Assembly (NCBI GenBank): GCA_947632565.1
Contig: CANRPT010000004.1
Span: forward strand, 1-58,216
DNA: 58,216 nucleotides
DNA from: an uncultured Bacilli bacterium
Lineage (GTDB): Bacteria; Bacillota_I; Bacilli_A; RF39; UBA660
Direction of reading: 5' to 3'
The notes under the pieces are model-generated. The model did not search any database and had not been told where the DNA came from. It worked only from the letters and a program-made list of their open reading frames with translations. Below are positions 16,398-26,138 of this stretch, one piece after another. Within the stretch, counting starts at the first letter, position 1. Every line of letters begins with the position of its first letter. The position numbers and the translations under genes were made by a program.

Positions 16398-17150
16398 ATG
16401 AAATTAGAAGGAAAAGTAGCCTTAATTACAGGAAGCACGAGAGGAATTGGTTATGCCGTAGCTTCTTTATTTTTAAAAGAAGGAGCAAACGTTGCCATCT
16501 GTGGTAGTAAAGAGGAAAACGCCATACATGCCATTGAAAAATTAAAAGAAGAAATAAAAATAGAGGAAAATCAGGTATTACCAATTGGAGTCAATCTAAA
16601 AGATACCCAAAGTATTCAAACAATGGTAGAAAAAGTAATCCAAAAATGGGGAAAAATAGATATTTTAGTCAACAATGCAGGAATCACTTCCGAAAAATCA
16701 TTATTAGATTCTAATGATGAAGATTTTGATGAAATGTTTGAAGTGAATGTCTTTGGTCTGTTAAAAACAACGAGAGAAGTGGTAAAATACATGAAAAAAA
16801 CAGGAGGTTCTATTATCAATACGAGTTCTATGGTAGGAATCAATGGTGGTAGAAATCAAGTCAGTTATGCCGCCAGTAAATTTGCCGTAAATGGAATCAC
16901 CAAGTCCTTAGCCAAAGAATTAGGACCCTATCAAATTCGTGTAAACGCAATTGCACCTGGAGTGGTAGGAACAGATATGATGAAAGAAAGAGTAACAGAA
17001 GAAATGAAACAAAGGTTAATTCAAATGACACCACTGAAAAAAATGGCAGAACCAAAAGATTTAGCAGGAGCTTATCTTTATTTAGCCAGTGAAGAAGCGA
17101 ACTTCACAACAGGTACCATCATTCAAGTAGATGGTGGCCTAGTCATGTAG
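16398..17150 (+). CDS. fabG: SDR-family 3-oxoacyl-ACP reductase
   Basis: It reduces 3-oxoacyl-ACP with NADPH in fatty-acid elongation, or another ketone if it is a FabG paralogue. The 250 residues carry the Rossmann GSTRGIGYAV, the NNAG motif (VNNAGITSE), the catalytic triad Ser-Tyr-Lys in INTSSMVG and VSYAASKFAV, and the C-terminal GTIIQVDGG. Length and motifs match FabG well. No fatty-acid cluster surrounds it, so a specialised SDR is possible. It is the third gene of the proS operon and is followed after 8 bases by the flavin reductase fusion. Confidence 0.8.
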   Translation: MKLEGKVALITGSTRGIGYAVASLFLKEGANVAICGSKEENAIHAIEKLKEEIKIEENQVLPIGVNLKDTQSIQTMVEKVIQKWGKIDILVNNAGITSEKSLLDSNDEDFDEMFEVNVFGLLKTTREVVKYMKKTGGSIINTSSMVGINGGRNQVSYAASKFAVNGITKSLAKELGPYQIRVNAIAPGVVGTDMMKERVTEEMKQRLIQMTPLKKMAEPKDLAGAYLYLASEEANFTTGTIIQVDGGLVM

Positions 17151-17158
17151 GTGATAGA

Positions 17159-17776
17159 ATGGAGAAAGAAGTACTAAAAAGTATTAGTTATGGAATGTAT
17201 TTAGTAACGAGTAAACAAGAAGATAAAAAGGTAGGGTGTATCATTAATACCTTAGAACAACTAACAAGCAAGAATCCTCTCATTTCTATTTGTTTAAACA
17301 AAGAGAATGAAACAACCAAGAAAATTCAAGAAACTAAAAAGTTTGTAGTATCGATTCTATCAGAAAAGGTAGATCCGAATTTAATTGCGAAATTTGGTTT
17401 TTCTTCTTCGAAGGATACGGATAAATTTGCTGATTTTCCTAATCAAGAAGTAGATAATTTACCAGTTATCGAAACAGGAATGTGTGGCTATTTAGTTTGT
17501 GAAGTAAAAGAAATAATAGACTGTGAAACCCATAACTTAATCATAGCAAGAGTAGTAAGCTCTAAAAAAATAACCAATGAAATACCGATGACCTATCGCT
17601 ATTATCAAGAAGTAATCAAAGGAAAATCTCCAAGGAAAGCTCCCACTTATATAGAAGAAGAAAAGAAAAATGTCTGGGTCTGCGATGTTTGTGGCTATAC
17701 CTACGAAGGAGATTTACCAGAAGGATTTATATGCCCTATCTGTGGAGTAGATGAAACTCATTTTCAAAAACAATAA
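17159..17776 (+). CDS. Flavin reductase-rubredoxin fusion (Hrb-like)
   Basis: The 205 residues have two parts. Residues 1-155 are a flavin reductase-like FMN-binding domain (VGCIINTLEQLTSKNPLISI, CGYLVCEVKEIIDCETH). From ~170 is a rubredoxin with two Cys pairs, VWVCDVCGYTYEG and GFICPICGVDE. Such high-molecular-weight rubredoxins pass NAD(P)H electrons to oxygen- or NO-detoxifying flavodiiron proteins in anaerobes. No flavodiiron gene lies nearby. It is likely the last gene of the proS-fabG operon, with a terminator straight after. Confidence 0.85.
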   Translation: MEKEVLKSISYGMYLVTSKQEDKKVGCIINTLEQLTSKNPLISICLNKENETTKKIQETKKFVVSILSEKVDPNLIAKFGFSSSKDTDKFADFPNQEVDNLPVIETGMCGYLVCEVKEIIDCETHNLIIARVVSSKKITNEIPMTYRYYQEVIKGKSPRKAPTYIEEEKKNVWVCDVCGYTYEGDLPEGFICPICGVDETHFQKQ

Positions 17777-17799
17777 AAGGATTTCCCAGGAAATCCTTT
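17776..17799. terminator. Bidirectional terminator
   Basis: AAAGGATTT-CCCAGG-AAATCCTTT lies between the rubredoxin fusion and the convergent response regulator, with A/T runs on both sides. Confidence 0.8.
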
Positions 17800-18457
17800 A
17801 TTCAATTTTAATAGAATCTTTATTTTTAAAAACAATTTCTTGATGAGTAATCGATAAAATATTTTCTTCATTTGCTAAAATATGCTTTTTAATTTTTTTC
17901 AATTTTAATTCGGATTCTAAATCTTTTAAGTTTTTTCGAACTCGAATTTGTTTATCCATCGTTTGAATAATACAATATTTACTATATTTTTCTTTTAAAG
18001 CATACAAAATATCATGATAATAGATTTTTTGATGTTCATTAATTTGTACAGCATCATTCTGATAAAAAATTCCTAAAGCGATTTTGAAAGTCTCTTTTAA
18101 ATTGATAGGAAAATTTTCCAATTTTGATAAATAAGTAAGAACCGCAAGCCTTGCAGAAATGAAACTTTCTTTTAAATTATAAACAGAACATACAATAATA
18201 ACACTTTTCCAATCATGAGCATTTTGCCGAATCTCTCGAGAAATATCATATCCAGACTTAGAAGAACCACTTAATTCAATATCTAACAGATAAATTTTCG
18301 TATCTTTATCATGAATGATTCCCTTTAACTCTTTATTATATTCCGTAAAACAATAGATTCCCAAATCTTCTAATTTTTCTTCTTTTAGAACTTGATGAAT
18401 AATAGAAACCATCTTTTTCTGAAAAGAAAACTGATCTTCCACTACAACAATTTTCAT
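17798..18457 (-). CDS. LytTR-family response regulator (AgrA/ComE type), orphan
   Basis: The 219 residues open with a receiver domain: the acidic pair in IVVVEDQ, the phospho-acceptor Asp in IYLLDIELSG, and later VLTYLSKLENF with Lys near the usual switch position. The C-terminal ~100 residues fit a LytTR DNA-binding domain (IIQTMDKQIRVRKNLKDLE, SITHQEIVFKNKD). The start ATG follows AAGGAGAAGTTG. No histidine kinase or peptide-pheromone gene is adjacent, so its input is unknown. LytTR regulators usually control competence, bacteriocins or virulence. Confidence 0.75.
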   Translation of the reverse strand: MKIVVVEDQFSFQKKMVSIIHQVLKEEKLEDLGIYCFTEYNKELKGIIHDKDTKIYLLDIELSGSSKSGYDISREIRQNAHDWKSVIIVCSVYNLKESFISARLAVLTYLSKLENFPINLKETFKIALGIFYQNDAVQINEHQKIYYHDILYALKEKYSKYCIIQTMDKQIRVRKNLKDLESELKLKKIKKHILANEENILSITHQEIVFKNKDSIKIE

Positions 18458-18718
18458 AAGGCCACAACTTCTCCTTATCTTTGATTATACCAAAGAATCA
18501 AAAAAAGATAAGAAAATTAACCAAAAAGGACATGAAAAGCCTATTTTTGACCATGTAATTAGAAAAAGGAAAATGGAAAAATATGATTCCCTAGGTCCTA
18601 AAAAAAGAATAGAGAAAAAGAAAGAATTTTGAAAAGAGAGAGAAAACTCTAGAAACTTATTCTATTTTAAAAAAAAATATGATAGAATTAAGTGTATAAT
18701 GAGTGAGGTGTAAAATAG

Positions 18719-20029
18719 ATGAAAGAAAAAGAAACAAAAGAGCCAAAAAAGACAAGAAAGTCATCTAAAATGAAAGAAGATAAAATAGAAAAGAAAATAG
18801 AAATAGAAGAACCAGAAGTACGAGAGGTAGTTGTAGAAAGAAAAGTAGGATTTAATTATGCAGAAGTAATTGTAATTATGATAATTACTTTAATCCTTGG
18901 TGGAGTAATTGGATCATTTATTACTTATGTTATGAAAGGACCATCTGGGAATGGAAAAACAGTAATAACAGAGATTCCTAGAGAGTTAAAAGAATTTGTA
19001 ACAACCTATAATGATATTATTTCTGATTATTATGAAGAAATAGATAGTAATGAATTATTAGAATCAGGAATTAAAGGAATGCTAGAGTATCTTGGAGATG
19101 ATTACTCTTTCTATATGGATGAAGAAGAAAGCGAAAGCTTTAATCAAGAAGTAGAAGGAAAATATCAAGGAGTAGGAATTGAAATCACCCAACAGTTAGA
19201 TGGAAGAATTCAGATTACGAAAGTATTTGATAATACCCCAGCACAAAGGGAAGGGTTAAAAGTAGGAGATTATTTTGTTTCTGTTAACGGAGAAAAGGTT
19301 GAAGGATTAACACCTAATCAAGTATCAAACAAAATAAAAGATTCCCAACAAGCAGAAATTACAGTTTTAAGGGAAGACAAAGAATTCAGTTTTACACTTT
19401 CCATTGAAGAAGTAGAAATTGAATCTGTAGAAAGTAAGACTTTTGAAAAGAATGGAAAAAAGATTGGATATTTAAGTTTATCTACCTTTGCTGCTAATAC
19501 ATTTCCTCAATTTGAAAAGAAATTACTAGAATTAGAAGGACAAAAAATAGATAGTTTAGTAATTGATGTTCGTGATAATTCAGGAGGATATTTATCTACT
19601 GTAACGGATATTGCATCCTTATTTATGAATAAGAGTAAGGTAATCTATCAATTAGATACCAAAGGAGTAGTAGAAAAAGTATTTTCTAATACCAATACTA
19701 GTCGCAACTACCAAATCGCAGTTCTAATAAATGGTAATAGCGCATCTGCTTCTGAAATTTTAGCAGCTGCTTTACAAGAATCTTATGGAGCAAAAGTAAT
19801 CGGAATGCCATCCTTTGGAAAAGGAACGGTACAGAAAGCTTATCAATTAGAAAGTGGAGCAACCGTAAAATATACCATTCAAAAATGGTTAACACCAGAT
19901 GGAAATTGGATTAATGAAAAAGGAGTAACTCCAAATATTGAATTAGACTTAACAGATGAATATTATCAAAATCCAAGTGATGAAACCGATAATCAACTAC
20001 AAAGAGCCTTAGAAGAAGTAAGCAAGTAG
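18719..20029 (+). CDS. S41-family C-terminal processing protease (CtpA/CtpB-like)
   Basis: The 436 residues begin with a Lys/Glu-rich cytoplasmic stretch, then one membrane helix at ~47-70 (VIVIMIITLILGGVIGSFIT). The protease domain faces outside. A PDZ domain spans ~140-225 (YQGVGIEITQQLDGRIQITK, GLKVGDYFVSVNG). The catalytic Ser is in LINGNSASASEILAAALQ and the Lys in GMPSFGKGTVQKA, the S41 Ser-Lys dyad. Family members trim exported proteins, and CtpB activates SpoIVFA in sporulation. A TATAAT-like -10 box lies near 18695 and a terminator overlaps its stop. Confidence 0.88.
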   Translation: MKEKETKEPKKTRKSSKMKEDKIEKKIEIEEPEVREVVVERKVGFNYAEVIVIMIITLILGGVIGSFITYVMKGPSGNGKTVITEIPRELKEFVTTYNDIISDYYEEIDSNELLESGIKGMLEYLGDDYSFYMDEEESESFNQEVEGKYQGVGIEITQQLDGRIQITKVFDNTPAQREGLKVGDYFVSVNGEKVEGLTPNQVSNKIKDSQQAEITVLREDKEFSFTLSIEEVEIESVESKTFEKNGKKIGYLSLSTFAANTFPQFEKKLLELEGQKIDSLVIDVRDNSGGYLSTVTDIASLFMNKSKVIYQLDTKGVVEKVFSNTNTSRNYQIAVLINGNSASASEILAAALQESYGAKVIGMPSFGKGTVQKAYQLESGATVKYTIQKWLTPDGNWINEKGVTPNIELDLTDEYYQNPSDETDNQLQRALEEVSK

Positions 20030-20046
20030 AAATACTTGTTTTCTTT
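20018..20046 (+). terminator. Terminator overlapping the protease stop codon
   Basis: GCAAGTA-GAAA-TACTTG followed by TTTTCTTTT. Confidence 0.65.
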
Positions 20047-20134
20047 TATCTAAATTTTACGAAAATCAAATATTTCTTTTCTTTACAGAGAAAAAATATT
20101 ATGTTATAGTAAAAACAATTAATAGGAGGTTATT

Positions 20135-22246
20135 ATGATCAATAATAAAGTACTATCTTTTTTCGATATTGTATTAGACTTTACTTATTTTATAGGAAAA
20201 TTACCAGAACTGAAAAAGAATTTTTCTAAAATCACTACTTTCTCTTTAAATCCTAGTCAACAGGTAGTAATAGATTTAACACAAAATTTTGGAAAAAAAA
20301 TAACAGAACTAGTTTATTCTTGTTTAGAAGAAGGGAAAATAAAATTTTTATTAGCTGATAAAGAGTATACTTTTTCTTTTTCGCCAAGAACTTTAAATAT
20401 AAAAATCGAACCATTTGATATAATAGAGCCATTAGAAAAAATAGTAGAAGAATATCATCACTCTTTTCTCTCCACTAATCTAGTATGCAGATTAAAAGAA
20501 AAAGAATTGGAATTTCTAAAATCTTATAAAAGTTTTTTAAAATATGATAATATCATAGAATTACCACTGGAAATAGAAGAACAGTTTTTATCATCTTACT
20601 ATGAATTATTAAAACAAATTTATATGAATCCAGAGTATGCTACTGATATAGATACTTATAATGAGTTAGTGAATACTTTACTTTATTTTAATACAAAGAT
20701 ACAAAATAGTCAGATTGATTTCCCCTTATACCATCCTTTGATTTTAAAAAAAGTAGAGGATTTTTACCAACAAATTAATCAATATAGTAAGACAGTTCAG
20801 GACGAACAACTAGATGAATCAGTGCATATTATCTATAAGGATATGCTGATTCATCATTTAAAAGATTCTTTCTGTCGGCTTATTCCTTCCCAAACAGAAA
20901 GAAAAGAATTTCCTTTAGAAATAGATACTATGGATGAAAATAAAAACATTTCTTTTTCTATATTGATAGACTCAATGATACAAGATTTAAAAGAAAGAAA
21001 ACAAGAAGGACTACATACTCATCATTTTGCGTTATTAGGTAAAGAACTTTCTGTTGATCCTTCTAAAATAAAAGAAGAACTAAGAAATAGATGTTTCCAA
21101 GAACAAATAGATCTTAGTTTTGAGATTCAAATAATCCCATCTTTGGTTAATGAACTTGGTAGACTAAAAATAGAAGAAATTTTAAAATGTAATGATAGTA
21201 TTTATTTTTTAGATGATAAAGATTTTCTAAAAAAAAGTATAGTAGAAAATCCAAATTCACAGTATTATTCACAAATTTACTATTATTCATATAAAGAAGC
21301 ATTAGAAAAAGTTTGGAATCAATTTATACTGGCGGACTATAGAAAAAAATCAATTGATTATCACATAAACTATATAGATAATGAGGATTATCAAGAATAT
21401 TGGTTGAAATTTTTGAATACCAGTAAGAAAAAAATTCATATTTTTACGAAATCATCATCTTTCAGACAAAGAGATAGTCTAATTTTTACACTAAATACAG
21501 GAATGGCAGTGAAAGAATTTCCTAATACAAAGTTGTTAGAAGTAATTTTAAATCCAAAGAAAAATGAGGAAGAAAAACAACAAAAACAACAATTTGTATT
21601 CTCTTTAAAAGAGTTTTATTATCATTTAATATTAGAGGAAAAATATTGGAGAGAGTTTGAAAAGAAAAATAAAGATTTTCTAGATACTATAATTTGCATT
21701 GATTACGAAAAAAGTGAAAATTCTAGACAAAAAGACGAGGTAAAATGCTTTTATACAAATCCACATCAAATTGAAACTGAAATACTAAAAAAAGAAATTG
21801 ATAAAAAATGGATTTCTCTATTTCATGAAATACAATCTTCCAAAAAAAAGAAAATAAGAAAAAATATATTGAATTCTTTATACCAATTATCAAGTAATTT
21901 TGAAGAAATATTACTTTCTTACTTGTTGTGTGGAAACGGATATGGAAAAGAGAAAAAAGATATAAAAAATTGTGGTATCTTGGCAGAAGATTTCATTCAG
22001 ATAAAACAACAGAGAGACTTTTATTTAAAAGACTTTTATTACTTATGGATTGAAAATTTTGATTTGACATGTTCCATGAGTAATGATCAAATACTTATGA
22101 AATATCTTTTGGACTATATCTATCATCAAGATGATATTCAATTTAATGACTACATATTAGAAGCTTGCAATCATGTATCCTATGAAGATTCTGATCTTCA
22201 TAGAAACACCTTAATCCTATTGAAGAGAAAGAACAGGGGATATTAA
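20135..22246 (+). CDS. Large hypothetical protein (703 residues), unrecognised
   Basis: ATG 20135 follows AATAGGAGG. The protein is rich in Lys, Glu, Ile and aromatic residues, without a signal peptide or obvious membrane segment. It is likely cytoplasmic and mostly alpha-helical, with some beta in the first 110 residues (KIKFLLADKEYTFSFSPRTL). I see no nucleotide-binding or catalytic motif. His-rich spots (HTHHFALLGKE) occur mid-protein. It has its own promoter region after the protease terminator and ends just before the CIRCE element. Intact reading over 2.1 kb argues for a real gene. Confidence 0.65.
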   Translation: MINNKVLSFFDIVLDFTYFIGKLPELKKNFSKITTFSLNPSQQVVIDLTQNFGKKITELVYSCLEEGKIKFLLADKEYTFSFSPRTLNIKIEPFDIIEPLEKIVEEYHHSFLSTNLVCRLKEKELEFLKSYKSFLKYDNIIELPLEIEEQFLSSYYELLKQIYMNPEYATDIDTYNELVNTLLYFNTKIQNSQIDFPLYHPLILKKVEDFYQQINQYSKTVQDEQLDESVHIIYKDMLIHHLKDSFCRLIPSQTERKEFPLEIDTMDENKNISFSILIDSMIQDLKERKQEGLHTHHFALLGKELSVDPSKIKEELRNRCFQEQIDLSFEIQIIPSLVNELGRLKIEEILKCNDSIYFLDDKDFLKKSIVENPNSQYYSQIYYYSYKEALEKVWNQFILADYRKKSIDYHINYIDNEDYQEYWLKFLNTSKKKIHIFTKSSSFRQRDSLIFTLNTGMAVKEFPNTKLLEVILNPKKNEEEKQQKQQFVFSLKEFYYHLILEEKYWREFEKKNKDFLDTIICIDYEKSENSRQKDEVKCFYTNPHQIETEILKKEIDKKWISLFHEIQSSKKKKIRKNILNSLYQLSSNFEEILLSYLLCGNGYGKEKKDIKNCGILAEDFIQIKQQRDFYLKDFYYLWIENFDLTCSMSNDQILMKYLLDYIYHQDDIQFNDYILEACNHVSYEDSDLHRNTLILLKRKNRGY

Positions 22247-22264
22247 GAGATATTTTTGTTGAAA

Positions 22265-22291
22265 TTAGCACTCTTTATTGACAAGTGCTAA
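22265..22291 (+). promoter_or_regulatory. CIRCE operator (HrcA site) upstream of clpB
   Basis: TTAGCACTC, nine bases, AAGTGCTAA. This matches the consensus TTAGCACTC-N9-GAGTGCTAA at all but one position. It sits 36 bases before the clp start codon, so repression by HrcA and heat induction are expected. Confidence 0.92.
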
Positions 22292-22326
22292 TTTTTTGCA
22301 TATAATGTAATCAGTGAGGTGATAAT

Positions 22327-24438
22327 ATGTATCCAAATATGCAAGAACAAGAAGAAAATGTTTTAGAAAAATATGGTCGTAATATTATCGAAGAGGTAAA
22401 AAAAGGAAAAATTGATCCAGTTATCGGAAGGGAAGAGGAAATTCGTAGTATTACTAGAATCTTATCTAGAAAAACGAAAAATAATCCCGTATTAATTGGA
22501 GAACCAGGAGTAGGAAAAACTGCGATTGTAGAAGGATTAGCCCTAAGAATCGTAAAAGGAGATGTACCAAGTAGTCTTCGTAATAAAATCATCTGGGAGC
22601 TTGATATGGCTAGTTTAGTCGCTGGTGCGAAATATCGTGGAGAATTTGAGGAAAGATTAAAAAATGTGTTAAATGAAATCAAAAAATCAGAAGGAGAAAT
22701 CATTCTATTTATTGATGAAATTCATACCATTGTAGGAACAGGAGCAGAAGGTGCAATGGATACTTCCAATATTTTAAAACCAATGCTAGCTCGTGGGGAA
22801 ATTCATGTAATTGGGGCAACGACCTTAAATGAATACCGAAAATATATTGAAAAAGATGGAGCTTTAGAAAGAAGATTTCAAAAGATTTTAGTATCAGAAC
22901 CAACGGTAGAAGATACGATTACGATTCTTCGTGGCTTAAAGGAAAGATTTGAAATTCATCATGGAGTAACCATTCAAGATAGAGCTTTAGTAACTGCTGC
23001 AACATTATCTAATCGTTATATTACAGATCGATTTCTACCAGATAAAGCAATCGATTTAGTAGATGAAGCTTGTGCCACAATTCGTGTACAAATGGATTCT
23101 GTACCAACGAGTCTAGATACTCTAACTCGTGAAATCATGAGACTTCAAATTGAAAAAGAAGCATTGAAAAAGGAAAAAGACGAACTTTCTATCAAACGTG
23201 TAGAATCGATTAATGAAACACTAGAAAATCTTCAAAAACAGGAAAAAGAATTAAAAGAAGCATGGGATAAAGAAAAAGAAATTAATGATCAGATTAAAGC
23301 CAAAAAGAAAGAAATAGAACGAGCAAGATTTGATCTAGAACAAGCAGAGAATGATTATGACTTAGAGCGTGCTGCTAAACTAAGACATGGGGATATTCCA
23401 GCTTTAGAAAAAGAATTAGCTTCACTGAATAATTTAGAAAAAAATAAAATTTTAAGTGATACCGTAACCAGTGATGATATTGCTTCTGTTATCTCCAAAT
23501 GGACAAATATTCCAGTTAGTAAGTTAGTAAGTGGAGAAAAAGAAAAACTACTATCCTTAGAAGAAAATATGAAAAAAAGGGTAATTGGTCAAGAGGAAGC
23601 AATTGAACTAGTAAGTAATGCCATTATGAAAAGTAGAAGTGGAATTAAAGATCCTAATCGCCCAATCGGTTCTTTTATCTTCTTAGGACCTACAGGAGTA
23701 GGAAAAACAGAGGTTGCTAGAACGTTAGCCTATGAGTTATTTGATGATGAAAAACATATGATTCGTATTGATATGAGTGAGTATATGGAAAAATTCTCTG
23801 TATCTCGTTTAATTGGTTCTCCACCAGGATATGTAGGATATGAGGAAGGAGGACAATTAACAGAAGCAGTCAGAAGAAATCCTTATAGTATTGTGTTATT
23901 TGATGAGGTTGAAAAAGCACATCCAGAAGTATTAAATCTATTGCTACAAATATTAGATGAAGGAAGAGTAACAGATTCCAATGGTCGTACAGTAGATTTT
24001 AAAAATACGATTATTATTATGACATCAAATTTAGGTAGTGAGCATATTTTAGATGGCAATACAAGTATGGTAATGGAAGAAGTAAAAAAATACTTTAGAC
24101 CAGAATTTATCAATAGGGTAGATGAAATTATAGTCTTCCAACCATTAACTAAAGATGCGATTCGTAAGATTCTAGAAAAATTAGTACAGGAAATAGAAGA
24201 GAGACTAAAAGAGGATCAAATCCATATTACATTAACAGAACGAGCAAAAGATTATTTAGTAGAGAATGGTTATGATATTACTTATGGAGCAAGACCTTTA
24301 AAACGTTTGTTAGGGCGTACCGTTGAAACTTTGTTAGCAAAGGTTTTAATTAATAATGAAGTAAGTTTTGGTTCCAATCTCATAGTAGACTATCAAAATA
24401 ATCAATTTCATATTACAGTAGAACCAAATAAAAAATAA
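22327..24438 (+). CDS. clpB: ClpB-type disaggregase lacking the N-terminal domain
   Basis: This AAA+ chaperone threads aggregated proteins with DnaK. In 703 residues it has NBD1 starting almost at once ([20 protein letters not shown]), Walker A GEPGVGKT and Walker [11 protein letters not shown] coiled-coil middle domain lies at ~300-410. NBD2 has [28 protein letters not shown] and [11 protein letters not shown]. No ClpP-docking IGF-type loop was evident. Standard ClpB is ~860 residues; the missing ~150 are the N-domain, so this resembles the short isoform. The start follows GTGAGGTGATAAT. The CIRCE site indicates HrcA control. Confidence 0.85.
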   Translation: MYPNMQEQEENVLEKYGRNIIEEVKKGKIDPVIGREEEIRSITRILSRKTKNNPVLIGEPGVGKTAIVEGLALRIVKGDVPSSLRNKIIWELDMASLVAGAKYRGEFEERLKNVLNEIKKSEGEIILFIDEIHTIVGTGAEGAMDTSNILKPMLARGEIHVIGATTLNEYRKYIEKDGALERRFQKILVSEPTVEDTITILRGLKERFEIHHGVTIQDRALVTAATLSNRYITDRFLPDKAIDLVDEACATIRVQMDSVPTSLDTLTREIMRLQIEKEALKKEKDELSIKRVESINETLENLQKQEKELKEAWDKEKEINDQIKAKKKEIERARFDLEQAENDYDLERAAKLRHGDIPALEKELASLNNLEKNKILSDTVTSDDIASVISKWTNIPVSKLVSGEKEKLLSLEENMKKRVIGQEEAIELVSNAIMKSRSGIKDPNRPIGSFIFLGPTGVGKTEVARTLAYELFDDEKHMIRIDMSEYMEKFSVSRLIGSPPGYVGYEEGGQLTEAVRRNPYSIVLFDEVEKAHPEVLNLLLQILDEGRVTDSNGRTVDFKNTIIIMTSNLGSEHILDGNTSMVMEEVKKYFRPEFINRVDEIIVFQPLTKDAIRKILEKLVQEIEERLKEDQIHITLTERAKDYLVENGYDITYGARPLKRLLGRTVETLLAKVLINNEVSFGSNLIVDYQNNQFHITVEPNKK

Positions 24439-24506
24439 AATTTTTAGAAAAAAATGTATTTTGAATGATTGGAAAACCAACAAAAAATTGTTCAGAATGG
24501 AAAAGA

Positions 24507-24541
24507 AATGGAATCTGAAACAATCCATTTTCTTTTTTTCT
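24507..24541 (+). terminator. Rho-independent terminator between clpB and fhs
   Basis: AGAAATGGAAT and AATCCATTTTCT pair around a short loop, followed by TTTTTTCTTTTTT. Confidence 0.75.
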
Positions 24542-24591
24542 TTTTTCAGTATATAATAGAAATGGATAATATAAAAGAAAGAAGAGATAGA

Positions 24592-26079
24592 ATGAAAAAT
24601 ATTCTAGAAATTGGCAAAAAATTAGGAATTTCAGAAAATGATATGATTTTATATGGAAACACAAAAGCAAAAGTGAAAACTCCTATTAATCCTAATCCTC
24701 ATTCTAAATTAATTGTAGTAACAGCGATCAATCCAACTCCTTATGGAGAAGGAAAAACTACGATTAGTATTGGTTTAAATGATGCATTCTGTCAAAGAGG
24801 AAAAAAATCTGTTGTGGTATTAAGAGAACCATCTCTTGGACCTGTTTTTGGCATGAAAGGAGGAGCAACTGGTGGAGGGAAAGCAAGTGTAATTCCAAGT
24901 GATGAAATTAATTTACATTTTACGGGAGATTTTCATGCGATAACTTCTGCCAATAATTTATTAGCAGCAGCAATCGATAACCACATCTATCAAGGGAATG
25001 AATTAAAAATTGATGAGAAAACGGTTTGTTTTCAAAGATGTTTAGATGTAAATGATCGTAGCCTAAGAAATCAATTTCAAATCACTGCAGCTAGTGAAAC
25101 GATGGCAATTTTTTGCCTAGCTACCTCTTTTTCCGATTTAACAAGAAGATTAGGAAATATTTTATGTGCTTATAATCAAGATGGTCAACCAATCCATGCA
25201 AAAGATTTAAAAGTGGAAAAGGCAATGGCACTTTTATTAAAAGATGCTTTTCATCCAAATTTAGTACAAACAATGGAGGAAAATCCAGCTTTGATACATG
25301 GAGGACCTTTTGCTAACATTGCACATGGATGTAATAGTATTGTTGCCACTAAATTGGGTTTAACACTAGCTGACTATGTAGTAACAGAAGCTGGTTTTGG
25401 AAGTGATTTGGGATTAGAAAAATTCATGAATATCAAATGCCGTAAAGCAAATTTAACACCAAACTTTATTGTATTGGTAGTTACGAAAAGAGCATTAGAA
25501 CATAGTGGAATAGAAAATTTAAATGCACATATTGATCATCTAAAACAATATCAAGTTCCATTTTGTGTAGCGATAAACAAATTTTCAGAAGAAAAAGAAG
25601 AATACTATAATGAAATAAAAAAGAAATGTCTAGAAGAACAGGTTGCTTGCATTGTTACTAATTCTTACCAAGAGGGTGGTATCGGTTCTTTGGAGTTAGC
25701 AGACTATATTATAAATATAGGACTAAATCAAGAAAATCATTTTCACTATCTATATGAAGATAATTCGAATATTTCACAAAAAATAGAAATATTAGCAAAA
25801 AAAGTTTATCATGCTGAAAAAGTAGAGTATAGTAAAGAAGCTTTAGAAAAGTTAGAAAAAATAAAAGAGTTAAATTTAAATCATTATCCAGTTTGTATTG
25901 CGAAAACACAGTATTCTATTAGCGATAATCGAGAGCTATTAGGTTATCCGAAAGGACATACAATTCATGTAAAAGATATCATAATAGAAACGGGAAGTGA
26001 AATGATAGTTGTCTTATTAAATAAAATTATTACGATGCCTGGATTACCAAGCCATCCTAATTTTGAAACAATGGAGTAA
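24592..26079 (+). CDS. fhs: Formate-tetrahydrofolate ligase
   Basis: It makes 10-formyl-THF from formate, THF and ATP, feeding one-carbon metabolism. The start chosen is ATG 24592 (MKNILEIGKKLGI) after AAAGAAGAGATAGA; the upstream extension would cover a terminator. Diagnostic stretches are PTPYGEGKTTISIGL (P-loop), EPSLGPVFGMKGGATGGG, SDEINLHFTGDFHAI, HGGPFANIAHGCNS and TEAGFGSDLGLEKF. Length is 495 residues against the usual ~555, so the C-terminal part is reduced although the MPGLPSHPNFE end is present. It is transcribed separately from clpB. Confidence 0.92.
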   Translation: MKNILEIGKKLGISENDMILYGNTKAKVKTPINPNPHSKLIVVTAINPTPYGEGKTTISIGLNDAFCQRGKKSVVVLREPSLGPVFGMKGGATGGGKASVIPSDEINLHFTGDFHAITSANNLLAAAIDNHIYQGNELKIDEKTVCFQRCLDVNDRSLRNQFQITAASETMAIFCLATSFSDLTRRLGNILCAYNQDGQPIHAKDLKVEKAMALLLKDAFHPNLVQTMEENPALIHGGPFANIAHGCNSIVATKLGLTLADYVVTEAGFGSDLGLEKFMNIKCRKANLTPNFIVLVVTKRALEHSGIENLNAHIDHLKQYQVPFCVAINKFSEEKEEYYNEIKKKCLEEQVACIVTNSYQEGGIGSLELADYIINIGLNQENHFHYLYEDNSNISQKIEILAKKVYHAEKVEYSKEALEKLEKIKELNLNHYPVCIAKTQYSISDNRELLGYPKGHTIHVKDIIIETGSEMIVVLLNKIITMPGLPSHPNFETME

Positions 26080-26138
26080 AATAGTGACAAATTCTCTTTT
26101 TTATGTTATAATAAGAAACATTTGAAAGAGGGGATACT

